Position numbers and translations under genes: made by a program. The notes below the pieces were generated by a model that ran no database searches, had not been told where the DNA came from, and saw only the letters and a list, made by a program, of their open reading frames with translations. A DNA stretch of 64,000 bases, from positions 113,568-177,567 of the forward strand of contig CAYLYX010000009.1 of assembly GCA_964387945.1 (NCBI GenBank), in the 5' to 3' direction. This DNA comes from Parvicella sp964387945 (GTDB taxonomy: Bacteria; Bacteroidota; Bacteroidia; Flavobacteriales_D; Parvicellaceae). Shown here piece by piece: positions 33,101 through 41,873 of this stretch (positions are counted from its first letter, which is position 1; every line of letters begins with the position of its first letter).

Positions 33101-35891
33101 TGCATTGTTTCATCATGATAATGATTCCTGCAGCCATATTAAGTTTGGGAGTTTTAGTAGTGTTTCTTCCCTAACTCCGGGCATATATGACGTTTTTATG
33201 CTGTTTGAAGATAGCTCTTACATTATCCAAAAGAATAAATCGTTGCTCTCGGGTGGAATTAATTATTTCAGGTTTGACGCAGCCTATTTGAAAGCGTACA
33301 ACCAAGCAATACTTGATCAATATGAAGAGAAAGTCATAAAGATTAACAAACCGCCACTTCGGGAGTTCAACTATCCACCCAGAAACATCAAAGACTTTAG
33401 CGTTGACTATAAACCCACCGATGATAATACGACCATGATCAGCGGTTATCTCTATAATTATCATGGCGAACCCATTGATTACGCCACGATATTTGCTGAA
33501 ATCAACGGATACTTCAAAGGTGGTGCATATACCAATGAAGAAGGTTACTTTGAAATTCATGACGTCCCAGCTGGAGAATACATGCTCAAAATCAGCTTGA
33601 ACAGGAATAAACATTTCAACTTGTTCAACATCAAAGTGCCTAAAGGTAATAATACGATGCTCGTGCTCGAAACGGACCTGTGGCTTGAGTACATTGAGGA
33701 ATATGGATACGCTGTCGATGCTTATAATGAAGTCGGTGCAGCCAACTCAAACATGGTCTATTCTTCTCAGCAAATGGACGAACTATCTGCCATGTCAATA
33801 AGTGCAACAAAAAAGGGCGTTTTCTCTATCGTTTCTGGCAAAGAAATTAATGCCGTTACACTATCAGCAAATGGACGTGAACAGGATTTAGCTACCTATT
33901 TCCAAACCGTTCCTGGAGTTGCAGACAATGCTGAGAGCAGTCGTAAATTTGGTAAAGAAGGTATTGATGCGCTGCGTGCTGATCCTAACTCCAACAAAAT
34001 ACGAAACACTTTTAGGGATTACGGTTTTTGGGCGCCCAATCTTATTACTAACAAAAACGGTGAAGCATACATTTCAGTAACCTACCCAGATAATATTACA
34101 CAGTGGAAAACCATTGTTCCGGCCATGGATGGTCATAAAAATTCGGGGATCGGTTACGCCTATTCTAAATCGTTTAAGCCATTGAGCGCAAATCTCGGCT
34201 TGCCGAACTTCCTCATCAAAGGAGATGAAGCAATTGTCACGGGTAAGGTGCTCAACTATACCGAAGATCCCATCTCCATGAAAACCTATTTCAAGATCAA
34301 TGGTTCAGAGACTTACTCAAATGATGTGACCACCTCATCTTATGCGCTAGATGAATATTCCTTATCGGGATCACAAAATGGCTCTCTGAAAATTACCTAC
34401 GGACTGGATAAGGGAGACGGTTACATTGACGGAGAAGAAAGAGATTTGGAAATACTAACCGATGGCGTTGTTTCAAGCCAACTCAACCTGTACAAAATTG
34501 CAGGAGATACAAGTATTGTTTGGCTACCAGACACTAATCTTACGGGCAGAACACTTTTTATCACGAATGAGCCTTTAGATGTTATCAAACGTGAGCTCCT
34601 TGACCTAAAAAACTATCAATACGGTTGTAACGAACAAACGGCTTCCAAACTCAAAGCCCTACTTTTGGAGAAACGCCTACTCTCGAATCTCGAAGAGGTG
34701 TTTAAGGATGAAAAGACACTCGTGAGATGCTTAAAAACATTAGAGCAAAACCAAAATAAAGATGGCTCATGGGGCTGGTGGGATCAAAATAATAGTGATT
34801 TGTGGATCACGGCTTATATTACGGACGCCATTAATAAAGCCGTTGCTGAAGGTTACCGAACCAAAGCACACATGCAGGGAGCTGCCTACCTCAAGTCACA
34901 GTTGGCTGGACTTAATTCTTCCGAAGAGCTGGAAGCACTGAATGTTTTGGCAAGCATTCCGTATCCCATGGACTATCCTGCTCACATTAAGAAGTTAGTG
35001 TCTAAAAACCTTAGTTTTCAGGATCAATTGTTGCTTACAAAGCTTCAGCTATCCCAAGGAATAAGTGTCAATACCGATTTTATTCTCGAACAGAAAAAAG
35101 TGTCCGAAAATGGCTGGTATTGGGGAGAGGAAATGCTTAATTTTTCTGTAAATACCTTGCAAACTTCTCTGCTGGTCTATGACATCCTAAAAATACAAGG
35201 TGGACAAGAAGAAACGCTTGAGAAAATCAGAACCCATTTCTTAAACTACAAGTTGAATGCCCGCAATACCATTGAGCAAGCCACTATGCTGGATCGTTTT
35301 ATGGCCGATATGGTTGCCGAAAACTCTCTGCAAGATGCGCTAATTCCAGAAATAAAAATCAATGGTGCTAAAAAAGGCAACCAATTTCCACTTCAACTAG
35401 ACTTTAAACAAGAAGATACCGTTCGGTTTGAAAAATACGGAGCAGCTGTTAATGTCTATTCCTACGAACATGAGGAGACGAGAACTCCTTCCTCTGTAGA
35501 TACCATTTTTGAAATCTCTCGTACTTTTTATCAAGACGGAAAGAAGGTGACCGAATTGAAGCTGGCTGAACCCACCGTTATGGAAGTAGAGGTTATTGTG
35601 AGAAAACACGCCAAGTACGTTTTGTTGGAACTTCCAATTCCTGCGTCATGCAGCTACGGAGGAGGTGTACCCAACTTGCACGCTAACGAAGAGTATCGAA
35701 AACACTACAAAACGAAAACAGCTATTGCTTGTCGTAACCTACCCATCGGAAGACATAAGTTCCAAGTACAGTTGATTCCTAGGTTTGAAGGTGCGTTTAA
35801 TGTTCCTCCAGCGCAAGTTGGTCTCATGTACTTCCAGGATATTACAAGCTATACAACCACAACTGAAATAGAAGTTCGAGCAAGCGAATAA
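30120..35891 (+). CDS. Alpha-2-macroglobulin-like protein (MG2/A2M) with embedded carboxypeptidase-regulatory-like domain
   Basis: 1923 residues with a signal peptide (IRLFSQAILLTLLTFVLIPS). Early beta domains (FSSVRILPGYIAFNQPKYQL, typical MG2) are followed at about 1105-1180 by a carboxypeptidase-regulatory-like fold (SGYLYNYHGEPIDYATI, FEIHDVPAGEYMLKI). Next comes a stretch like a TonB plug (VSGKEINAVTL to TVPGVAD, about 1240-1270). The A2M domain has FRDYGFWAPNLITNKNGEAY, and the thioester motif is intact as GCNEQT with Cys1503-Asn-Glu-Gln1506. The helical thioester domain (DGSWGWW) follows. The protein is predicted to trap proteases in the envelope. An alternative start is the ATG at 30138. 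A C25 protease gene lies just downstream. Confidence 0.85.
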   Translation: MTNLTNMIRLFSQAILLTLLTFVLIPSFYSQHLRDHKLYGIQYKIYQLDSTQARTLYQEGKVIDTLNVFAKAFATKYTDSTFDLHTLPKGHYLIAKAKGELMHYETFESPYFQINSYGYNGEAWFVISDYKGNVLEDATLEINHETFSYREDCNCYPVPGIKGNGFGKVTHQEQFTYININGYKPPKEKFKDKKTKYKNRAFSSVRILPGYIAFNQPKYQLADTVKMKAFLVKENGKPWKRKVKLKITKEYDYESAGFTKVLKPVSEGAFVYNFPIPDTFEIDQNYTVEILSKGNKKLKTSSFRVEDYELGNTTFTANLEKSKIYLGDFPTLILEGKDANDLPLLDAHAKVKVNMTHLNYYYPDSIFIPDVSYSHLFQTEFLLDVSGPTHYEIPDSIFPLIKATYNVEVTLNNSENEPKTFNFSFTYDGAQERHELHLDGDSIKADYFLWDTIHKGCKATLTSYYNSTLLEEKEVTLPYSEKLNYAATRYTLKDQLGNVVGQLETPYWVDKLVYAEGKRTHDSIYINLHNELKIPISWQIYKDKKKIDGGKSVDLNYAIADNSLDSYYILYTFRWQDKDLIREKAFHIDEKRLTVDIDQPAIIFPGAEVPITIKVTDYKKDAMKDVNLTAWSVNTKFGDVSGPDLPYFGLQHFNLLRPFSVTHNPHKVYTTDTIRQKHIALFDLFETPFYEFIYSPGGVNAQYDSINSTWGEINPFIYTKGSLQKIFTLYANDQPIYIHDNHTSQPMTFKLKPGNYNFKLRTKEDLYEVKNIEVKPSLKTMLCVNTDSIYDNANASYLKLDSLPYLLQEEERLKKNMLVINLNKHNVWSNVYDNVYFEQDSVIFHLTGKTAYYHDPEFGYYFSFGPFKKGDINVIEPNKDTAYSFYFEPGYLYTMNEDTSYISQPIAYPNSLKSYYPNDYSDSWDFREKSHVIPKVMLPEKDSAEVHKNKVEKIANRKAKKHPLLKSRYHLKQIHSPRCNVEFQNQTDKSLLWAALFHHDNDSCSHIKFGSFSSVSSLTPGIYDVFMLFEDSSYIIQKNKSLLSGGINYFRFDAAYLKAYNQAILDQYEEKVIKINKPPLREFNYPPRNIKDFSVDYKPTDDNTTMISGYLYNYHGEPIDYATIFAEINGYFKGGAYTNEEGYFEIHDVPAGEYMLKISLNRNKHFNLFNIKVPKGNNTMLVLETDLWLEYIEEYGYAVDAYNEVGAANSNMVYSSQQMDELSAMSISATKKGVFSIVSGKEINAVTLSANGREQDLATYFQTVPGVADNAESSRKFGKEGIDALRADPNSNKIRNTFRDYGFWAPNLITNKNGEAYISVTYPDNITQWKTIVPAMDGHKNSGIGYAYSKSFKPLSANLGLPNFLIKGDEAIVTGKVLNYTEDPISMKTYFKINGSETYSNDVTTSSYALDEYSLSGSQNGSLKITYGLDKGDGYIDGEERDLEILTDGVVSSQLNLYKIAGDTSIVWLPDTNLTGRTLFITNEPLDVIKRELLDLKNYQYGCNEQTASKLKALLLEKRLLSNLEEVFKDEKTLVRCLKTLEQNQNKDGSWGWWDQNNSDLWITAYITDAINKAVAEGYRTKAHMQGAAYLKSQLAGLNSSEELEALNVLASIPYPMDYPAHIKKLVSKNLSFQDQLLLTKLQLSQGISVNTDFILEQKKVSENGWYWGEEMLNFSVNTLQTSLLVYDILKIQGGQEETLEKIRTHFLNYKLNARNTIEQATMLDRFMADMVAENSLQDALIPEIKINGAKKGNQFPLQLDFKQEDTVRFEKYGAAVNVYSYEHEETRTPSSVDTIFEISRTFYQDGKKVTELKLAEPTVMEVEVIVRKHAKYVLLELPIPASCSYGGGVPNLHANEEYRKHYKTKTAIACRNLPIGRHKFQVQLIPRFEGAFNVPPAQVGLMYFQDITSYTTTTEIEVRASE

Positions 35892-35960
35892 AGGAAAGGA
35901 GGTTATTCCAAAAAACATAAGGCCAGCTTTAGAGAAGATTTATTTCGGTCTCTAAATAGA

Positions 35961-35968
35961 TACTTTTG
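35961..35968 (+). promoter_or_regulatory. -7 promoter element TACTTTTG of the C25 peptidase gene
   Basis: Exact TAnnTTTG match in the 146-bp gap before the peptidase, implying a leader of about 65 nt. No clear -33 element. Its presence argues that the peptidase is not simply read through from the macroglobulin gene. Confidence 0.5.
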
Positions 35969-36037
35969 TGCCTTCCAGGGCTTGTCAATCCCATCTCGTT
36001 GTTTTTTCGTACCTTGTGGGACTTAATCCATTGAAGC

Positions 36038-38302
36038 ATGAAAAATTTCTGGTTAGTTCTTATTTTATTTTTGGGAACACTTTCTACCGCTTTTGCGAAT
36101 GATTTTTCGCTGAAAGCACAAAAATCAAATAGCATAGAAATCGAGTTCGAGTTATCTGATTTCGAGTTCAATCAATTCACAAGTGAAGGTGAAGTCTTTG
36201 ACCAAATTTTAGCAAGTCAATCTTATGGCTCTTTGAAAGAAGGACATCCTAACCTCCCTTATTTTGCCAACTCAGTTGTGGTTCCCAACCAAGGAAAAGT
36301 AACACTGGATATAGCCAACTCTGTCTTTGTAGAATACACTAACATCAACATCGCTCCTAGCAAAGGAAACTTGTATCGAAACATTGACCCCTCAACCGTT
36401 AGTTTAACAAAAGGCTCTGTGTATAACGTTGACGCTTTTTACCCAGAAAGCTTAGTAGATTTTGAGAGCCCTTATGTTGTTAGGGGATTGAGAGGAGTAG
36501 CCATTCATGCAACGCCTTTTCAATACAATCCGATTACCAAAGTGTTGAGAGTTTATTCCAAAATTGCTTTCACCGTTGAAGTAGATGAGAAATTAACTGG
36601 CATCAATGAGGTCATCAATTCCAATGAGGTAATAACCACACCATTTCAAAACGGTTTGGCACGTCATTTTATCAATGCTTCGAATCTAAAATATACACCA
36701 CTGGAGGAAACAGGGTCTTTGTTAATCATTTGTGACAATGCTCTACTGAGTAACATGGAGAGTTTTGTGAATTGGAAGATTAAGAAAGGCATCCCAACGG
36801 AGATGGTGGCGATCAGCGAAGTAGGAAATAGTGAGTCGCAAATAATGAGCTACGTTCAGGATTATTATAACAACAACCCTGAGCTAACGTTTCTACTGTT
36901 AGTCGGTGATCATGGTCAAATCAATACCTATAATGCTGGGTGGACAGGACAAGAAACCAAGTGGTCTGATGCTCAGTACGGTCTATTAAGTGGAAATGAT
37001 CATTATCCTGAAATTTTTGTTGGGAGATTCTCTGCAAACAATGCTAGCGAATTACAAACTATGTTAGACAGAAACAATGAATACGAAATCTCTCCGATAA
37101 ACGGGGACTGGTATTTAAAAGCCATTGGACTTGGATCTGATGAAGGAGCTGGTTATGGCGATGATGGAGAAGCCGATTGGCAGCACCTGAGAAACATCAG
37201 AACGGCATTGCTGAACTATGGTTTTACAGATGTATATGAGTTTTATGATGGTAGCCATGGAGGAAATGACGATGGTGGAAGCCCTAATTCTTCCGAAATT
37301 AGTGCTAAAATCAACGAAGGTGTTACCTTGTTTAATTATACAGGGCATGGAGCACAAAACGTTTGTGTGACAGGCAATTTCTCTTCCAATCACATCAATG
37401 CAGCCACCAACAATGGCAAATATCCATACGTAGTCTCTGTAGCTTGTAACAACGGTACATTTTCTTCTGGTACATGTATTTCTGAAGTTTGGCAACGTGC
37501 CGAAAACACCGATGGACCAACAGGAGCAATAATGGCTGCTGGCTCATCCATACTGATGTCTTGGGCACCACCTATGGCTACACAAGATGAAATAGTGGAC
37601 ATCTTGGTAGAGAGTTATGCAAACAATAAAAAATATACACTCGGAGGACTATTCTATAATGCTCAAATGGGGATGTTAGATGCTTACTCTGGATCTGGGA
37701 AAGAAGTAATCGAAACATGGGTTTTCTTTGGTGATCCTAGTGTCATGATTCGTACTGCAGATCCTATGGTACTAACCGCTTCACACGTCAGTCAGGCAGA
37801 ACTTGGAGAGACATCTATTTCTATTGACTGTAATGTAGAAGGTGCTACCATCGCGCTTACGCAAAATGGAACTTCACTTGGGGCAGGAATTGTGAGTGGT
37901 GGTCAGGTTACTATCGAAGTAAGTGGAGGCGTTTTGTCATTGGATAGTATTGATGTAGTAGCCACAGCTTACAACTACTCTCCTTATCAAGGCGGAATTG
38001 AAGTAGTTGAAAAAATCGAAACATCTACAACAATTGGATTCGAAGAGGTATTGATTTATCCAAACCCCGTTGCTATTGAGAACGAATTAATCACTGTAGC
38101 CATCAACCTAGAAAAAGAAGGTGACGTGTCTTTCAGTATGGTCAATGCATTGGGTCAGGAAATCCTTGCAAAAAAGGTGACAGGCCTGTCTACCGGAAAT
38201 CATCAGGTGACGCTCAATTTATCGGGTGTGGGATGCGGGTCTTATTTCTTAAAAGCAAACTCAGAAACGCATTCGAGAGTTGGGAAGATCATTGTAGAGT
38301 AA
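36038..38302 (+). CDS. Gingipain-family C25 peptidase with T9SS type A sorting domain
   Basis: 754 residues: signal peptide (LVLILFLGTLSTAFA), a C25 propeptide-like region (GHPNLPYFANSVVVPNQGKV), then the caspase-like C25 catalytic domain. The catalytic dyad is visible as His437 in NYTGHGAQ and Cys470 in VSVACNNGTF, 33 residues apart, the same spacing as in RgpB gingipain. A beta-sandwich domain and a type A sorting domain (about 680-754: VLIYPNPVAIENE, GCGSYFLKANSETH, VGKIIVE) follow. It is predicted to be exported by T9SS and to act outside the cell. A PorU-like sortase role is unlikely because it carries its own sorting domain. Confidence 0.9.
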   Translation: MKNFWLVLILFLGTLSTAFANDFSLKAQKSNSIEIEFELSDFEFNQFTSEGEVFDQILASQSYGSLKEGHPNLPYFANSVVVPNQGKVTLDIANSVFVEYTNINIAPSKGNLYRNIDPSTVSLTKGSVYNVDAFYPESLVDFESPYVVRGLRGVAIHATPFQYNPITKVLRVYSKIAFTVEVDEKLTGINEVINSNEVITTPFQNGLARHFINASNLKYTPLEETGSLLIICDNALLSNMESFVNWKIKKGIPTEMVAISEVGNSESQIMSYVQDYYNNNPELTFLLLVGDHGQINTYNAGWTGQETKWSDAQYGLLSGNDHYPEIFVGRFSANNASELQTMLDRNNEYEISPINGDWYLKAIGLGSDEGAGYGDDGEADWQHLRNIRTALLNYGFTDVYEFYDGSHGGNDDGGSPNSSEISAKINEGVTLFNYTGHGAQNVCVTGNFSSNHINAATNNGKYPYVVSVACNNGTFSSGTCISEVWQRAENTDGPTGAIMAAGSSILMSWAPPMATQDEIVDILVESYANNKKYTLGGLFYNAQMGMLDAYSGSGKEVIETWVFFGDPSVMIRTADPMVLTASHVSQAELGETSISIDCNVEGATIALTQNGTSLGAGIVSGGQVTIEVSGGVLSLDSIDVVATAYNYSPYQGGIEVVEKIETSTTIGFEEVLIYPNPVAIENELITVAINLEKEGDVSFSMVNALGQEILAKKVTGLSTGNHQVTLNLSGVGCGSYFLKANSETHSRVGKIIVE

Positions 38303-38491
38303 TAATCACGCAGCAAACCTCCAAGGACGCTTGAATCTGTGAAATATTATTTTGACGCATCATTCTTTCCCCAACCTTTCATTTGATTTTGCTTTCGGTG
38401 TTTCGCTTTTAATTTTATTTACCAAACATTCCATTTATTTTTTAGTAAATTGCACAATAATTAACTGTGTTAAAAACAAACCTCGAAACAA

Positions 38492-40585
38492 ATGGCAACC
38501 TCAACGGCTTCAATGAAAGAGTCAAAGATAATTGCTACTCCCGATAAAGAAACGCTGAAAAAAGCGTTTGAGTTAATGTCTACGGCTAAGGCACTTACCG
38601 TGCTGTATGAAGAAAACAAGGCCGTAACTGCCAAGTACGTTCATGCTACTTCTAGAGGACATGAGGCTGTACAGTTGGCACTCGGAATGCAACTCAAACC
38701 TCAAGATTTTGTCGCTCCCTATTACCGAGATGACAGTATTCTCTTAGGAATTGGAATTACTCCCTTCGAGTTGATGCTGCAAGTATTAGCGAAGAGAAGT
38801 GATATCTTTTCAGGAGGAAGAACGTACTATTCTCACCCAAGTTTGAACCGCGAGGGTATGCCAAAAATCCCTCATCAAAGTTCCGCTACAGGCATGCAGG
38901 CAATCCCTACAACGGGTGTTGCTATGGGGGTTCAATATAAAGAATTACAAGGATTGAGTGATGAGGAAGAAAAGCCAGTAGTGGTATGTTCCTTGGGAGA
39001 TGCATCCTGCACAGAAGGAGAAGTTTCTGAAGCCCTGCAAATGGCGGTTCTAAAACAATTGCCAATCATCTACTTTATCCAAGATAACAACTGGGATATT
39101 TCTGCAAGTGCAGACGAAATTAGAGCGCAGGACATGACCAAATTTGCTGAAGGGTTTAATGGTCTGGAAGTAAGAACAATTGATGGTGCTGATTTTACCG
39201 AATCTTATGAATGCTTGAACGAGGTCATTGACTTGGTGAGAAAAGAAAGAAGACCGTTCTTAATTCATGCCAAAGTTCCTTTGCTCAATCACCATACTTC
39301 TGGTGTAAGAATGGAGTGGTATCGCGATGATTTGGAAGAAGCTAAATCAAGAGACCCGTTCCCCGTATTGAAGAAACAAATGCTTGCAGCAGGATTCTCT
39401 GAAGCTGATTTGGAAGCGATGGAGAGCGAAGCACAAGCGCTTGTAGCTGCAGATTATGAAAGAGCATTGGCAGAAGAAGATCCAAAACCAGAGGATCTTA
39501 CAGATTATATGTTTGCACCCACGCCTGTTACGGAAGAAAAGGGAGAGCGTAGCCCAGCAGGAAAAGAAGCAACCGTAATGGTGGACTCTGCTCTTTTTGC
39601 CATTCGCGAACTGATGGAACAACACCCAGAGTGTTTACTTTATGGACAAGATGTTGGAAAACGTCTAGGAGGTGTTTTTAGAGAAGCAGCTACCCTTGCT
39701 CAGAAGTTTGGCGATGACCGCGTTTTCAATACACCCATTCAGGAAGCTTTTATTATCGGTTCAACCGTTGGAATGTCGGCTGTAGGTCTAAAACCAATTG
39801 TTGAAGTCCAATTTGCAGATTATATCTGGCCTGGATTAAATCAATTGTTTACCGAAGTGAGTCGCTCCTACTACCTAAGTAATGGAAAATGGCCAGTAAG
39901 TATGATTCTAAGAGTTCCAATTGGAGCTTACGGATCTGGGGGACCCTATCACTCGAGTAGTGTAGAATCTGTGGTTACCAATATCAGAGGGGTGAAGGTG
40001 GCTTACCCGAGTACTGGAGCTGACTTAAAAGGTTTGATGAAAGCCGCATACTATGATCCTAACCCGGTGGTTATGTTTGAACACAAAGGGTTGTATTGGA
40101 GTAAAATCAAAGGAACTGAAGGGGCTCGAACCATTGAACCCGATGAGGAGTATGTTATTCCCTTTGGAAAAGCAAGGACTGTATTAACTGCCGAGGAAGA
40201 AAATGTAGCGGCCGGTGAATCTGTAGCTGTGATTACTTACGGAAGAGGAGTTTATTGGACGCTTGAAGCCGAGAAACAATTTAAAGGTCAGGTTGAAATC
40301 ATTGACTTGCGAACCCTAAACCCGATTGATGAGGAAGCTATGTACGCAGCAGCCAGAAAACATAGCAAAGTTATTATTGTAACCGAAGAATCTGTGGAGT
40401 GTAGTTTCTCTCTTGGTCTGGTAGCGCGTATTCAAAAGAACTGCTTCCAGTACCTAGATGCTCCCGTTGAGATTATTGGTTCGGTAGATACGCCTGCTAT
40501 TCCGCTAAACTCTACATTAGAAGCAACACTGCTGCCAAATGGCGAAAAAGTGGCCAAGAAGATTGAGGAGATTTTGAGTTACTAA
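38492..40585 (+). CDS. Fused E1 alpha/beta thiamine-dependent 2-oxoacid dehydrogenase
   Basis: 697 residues joining both E1 subunits. The alpha part (about 20-340) has the thiamine diphosphate motif GDASCTEGE ... QDNN at about 169-199 and YRDDSILLGIG. The beta part (from about 355) has YGQDVGKRLGG, PIQEAFIIGSTVGMSAVGLK and the C-terminal transketolase domain (DLRTLNPIDEEAM). This E1 decarboxylates branched-chain 2-oxo acids or pyruvate and transfers the acyl group to lipoyl-E2. The fusion is common in Bacteroidota and usually annotated as 2-oxoisovalerate dehydrogenase. E2 and E3 genes are not adjacent. Substrate preference cannot be read from the sequence. Confidence 0.9.
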   Translation: MATSTASMKESKIIATPDKETLKKAFELMSTAKALTVLYEENKAVTAKYVHATSRGHEAVQLALGMQLKPQDFVAPYYRDDSILLGIGITPFELMLQVLAKRSDIFSGGRTYYSHPSLNREGMPKIPHQSSATGMQAIPTTGVAMGVQYKELQGLSDEEEKPVVVCSLGDASCTEGEVSEALQMAVLKQLPIIYFIQDNNWDISASADEIRAQDMTKFAEGFNGLEVRTIDGADFTESYECLNEVIDLVRKERRPFLIHAKVPLLNHHTSGVRMEWYRDDLEEAKSRDPFPVLKKQMLAAGFSEADLEAMESEAQALVAADYERALAEEDPKPEDLTDYMFAPTPVTEEKGERSPAGKEATVMVDSALFAIRELMEQHPECLLYGQDVGKRLGGVFREAATLAQKFGDDRVFNTPIQEAFIIGSTVGMSAVGLKPIVEVQFADYIWPGLNQLFTEVSRSYYLSNGKWPVSMILRVPIGAYGSGGPYHSSSVESVVTNIRGVKVAYPSTGADLKGLMKAAYYDPNPVVMFEHKGLYWSKIKGTEGARTIEPDEEYVIPFGKARTVLTAEEENVAAGESVAVITYGRGVYWTLEAEKQFKGQVEIIDLRTLNPIDEEAMYAAARKHSKVIIVTEESVECSFSLGLVARIQKNCFQYLDAPVEIIGSVDTPAIPLNSTLEATLLPNGEKVAKKIEEILSY

Positions 40586-40640
40586 AAAACGTCACCTCAA
40601 CAATTCAGGTTGATTCATAAAGCTTTACTAACTTTAGAAC

Positions 40641-41311
40641 ATGTTTCGCTTTGATCGAATACTGTACCTGTTCATAGGAGTTGCGCTCGCGTTAACCTCT
40701 TGCTCGCCAATCTATATTCCTTGTAAACATCAGGTATTTACGATAAAGGAAAAGGGTGATGTCAACATTGACTTAGCTCTGGGGTACAATAATTTTGACG
40801 TGCAGGCCTTACCGTTCTTGCCGGGAGAAGCTTTTTACAAAACCCCGATGACTTTTATCAATCCTTCTACCAGTTCTCAGGTCAATTGGGATACCAGTGG
40901 ACAGCAGATAGCATGCTTTACCAAACAATTGGAGTAGATATTGGCTGGGGATCTACAGAGACCCTCATGTCTAGCATTCCTTTTTTAAGGGTTGGAGGTC
41001 ACAACAGCGGCAATTATATGAAGTATTGCGGACATTACACTTTTCTAGTAAAATCGACCCGATTCCCTGTTCTTGAAGGCTTCCTTTCTACGAAGTTCTC
41101 TGTAGTGGATGCCTACTGGTTCATGGACTTGGCTAATGGCACCAACCATCGGTTACCAAACTCCTTTGCAGAAGTAGTTGCTGGTCTCAATGTAGGTTCT
41201 GAAAAGATTAAATTTACTTATCAAGGTGGTTTTGTAATACCCATTCGGCTAGACACAAGGCTAATGAATCGCCCGTTTGTGGCAAATATTGGCGTTCAAT
41301 TCAGCTTTTAA
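40641..41311 (+). pseudogene. Outer-membrane beta-barrel-like lipoprotein gene with a frameshift
   Basis: The 5' frame (40641-40937) encodes a lipoprotein signal (LALTSC, Cys21) and the start of a barrel-like protein (EKGDVNIDLALGYNNFDVQA). The 3' frame is open from 40799 to 41311 and encodes strands such as FYQFSGQLGYQWTADSM and a terminal VANIGVQFSF, typical of an outer-membrane barrel end. The frames join if one T is added to the T5 run at 40832-40836, giving ...EAFLQNPDDFYQS. It is either a true frameshift mutation, a homopolymer error in the sequence, or slippage on the T-run. The intact product would be about 223 residues. Function unknown. Confidence 0.7.
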
Positions 41312-41367
41312 CGGTTCTCTTTTAGCATTTAATTCAATTCCTTTTCCGTTTTCATGATGTTCTATAT

Positions 41368-41375
41368 TAACTTTG
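41368..41375 (+). promoter_or_regulatory. -7 promoter element TAACTTTG
   Basis: Exact TAnnTTTG match 29 nt before the ATG of the small lipoprotein at 41405. The leader contains AACCTAATAAA, similar in type to other leaders in this window. Confidence 0.55.
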
Positions 41376-41404
41376 TACAACCGTAAAACCTAATAAATCA
41401 AAAA

Positions 41405-41815
41405 ATGAAAAATTTAACACTATTACTGGTCGTAGCCGTTTTTATGAGTGGCTTCACCCTTACTTCTTGTAATAAATATGAGGAGGGACCTGCAATTTCT
41501 TTGTTACCTGCAAAAACTCGTGTTACGCGAACTTGGGAAGTTGAGAAATATGTATATGATGACGGTACTGAAGAAGCTGGCGACAGCGATGACCCCGTTT
41601 ATAACTTTACCAAAGACGGTAGTGTATCTGTTACGTTCGGAAATGCTACTTTTAACGGAACTTGGCTGCTAGATAGCAATAATGAAAACATTACTATCAG
41701 CTATTCTGCTGGATCGATTAGTTTCAATGACGATTCAAAAATCGTTCGATTAACTACAAAAGAATTTTGGCTGGAAGACGAAGATGGCGACCAAGTTCAC
41801 CTTCAAGCGAAATAA
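41405..41815 (+). CDS. Lipocalin-like small lipoprotein
   Basis: 136 residues with a lipoprotein signal (FTLTSC, Cys22). The mature part looks like a small lipocalin-type barrel: TWEVEKYVYDDGTE, a strand with KDGSVSVTF, the GTWLLDSNNENITISY motif and a closing LTTKEFWLEDEDGD. The pattern strand-GTW-strand-LTxxxFWL is common to many Bacteroidota lipocalin-like lipoproteins. Its ligand is unknown. It has its own promoter element and a strong terminator at 41837, so it is monocistronic. Confidence 0.8.
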   Translation: MKNLTLLLVVAVFMSGFTLTSCNKYEEGPAISLLPAKTRVTRTWEVEKYVYDDGTEEAGDSDDPVYNFTKDGSVSVTFGNATFNGTWLLDSNNENITISYSAGSISFNDDSKIVRLTTKEFWLEDEDGDQVHLQAK

Positions 41816-41836
41816 TTGAATAAGACTCAAAAGAAT

Positions 41837-41873
41837 AGCCTTGATTCTGAACACTCAGGATCAGGGCTTTTTT
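41837..41873. terminator. Bidirectional intrinsic terminator
   Basis: AGCCTTGATTCTGA (41837-41850) pairs with TCAGGATCAGGGCT (41855-41868), with G-U pairs, a 4-nt loop and a following T6 run. It serves the lipocalin-like gene. The stem also covers the stop codon of the convergent DinB-like gene. Confidence 0.85.

Noticed and set aside
40826..40842. Programmed -1 frameshift at GCTTTTTAC
   Set aside because: The A-site tRNA for TAC would pair poorly with TTA after slippage, and no stimulatory structure is obvious. A mutation or sequence error is simpler. Slippage on the T-run remains only a side option.
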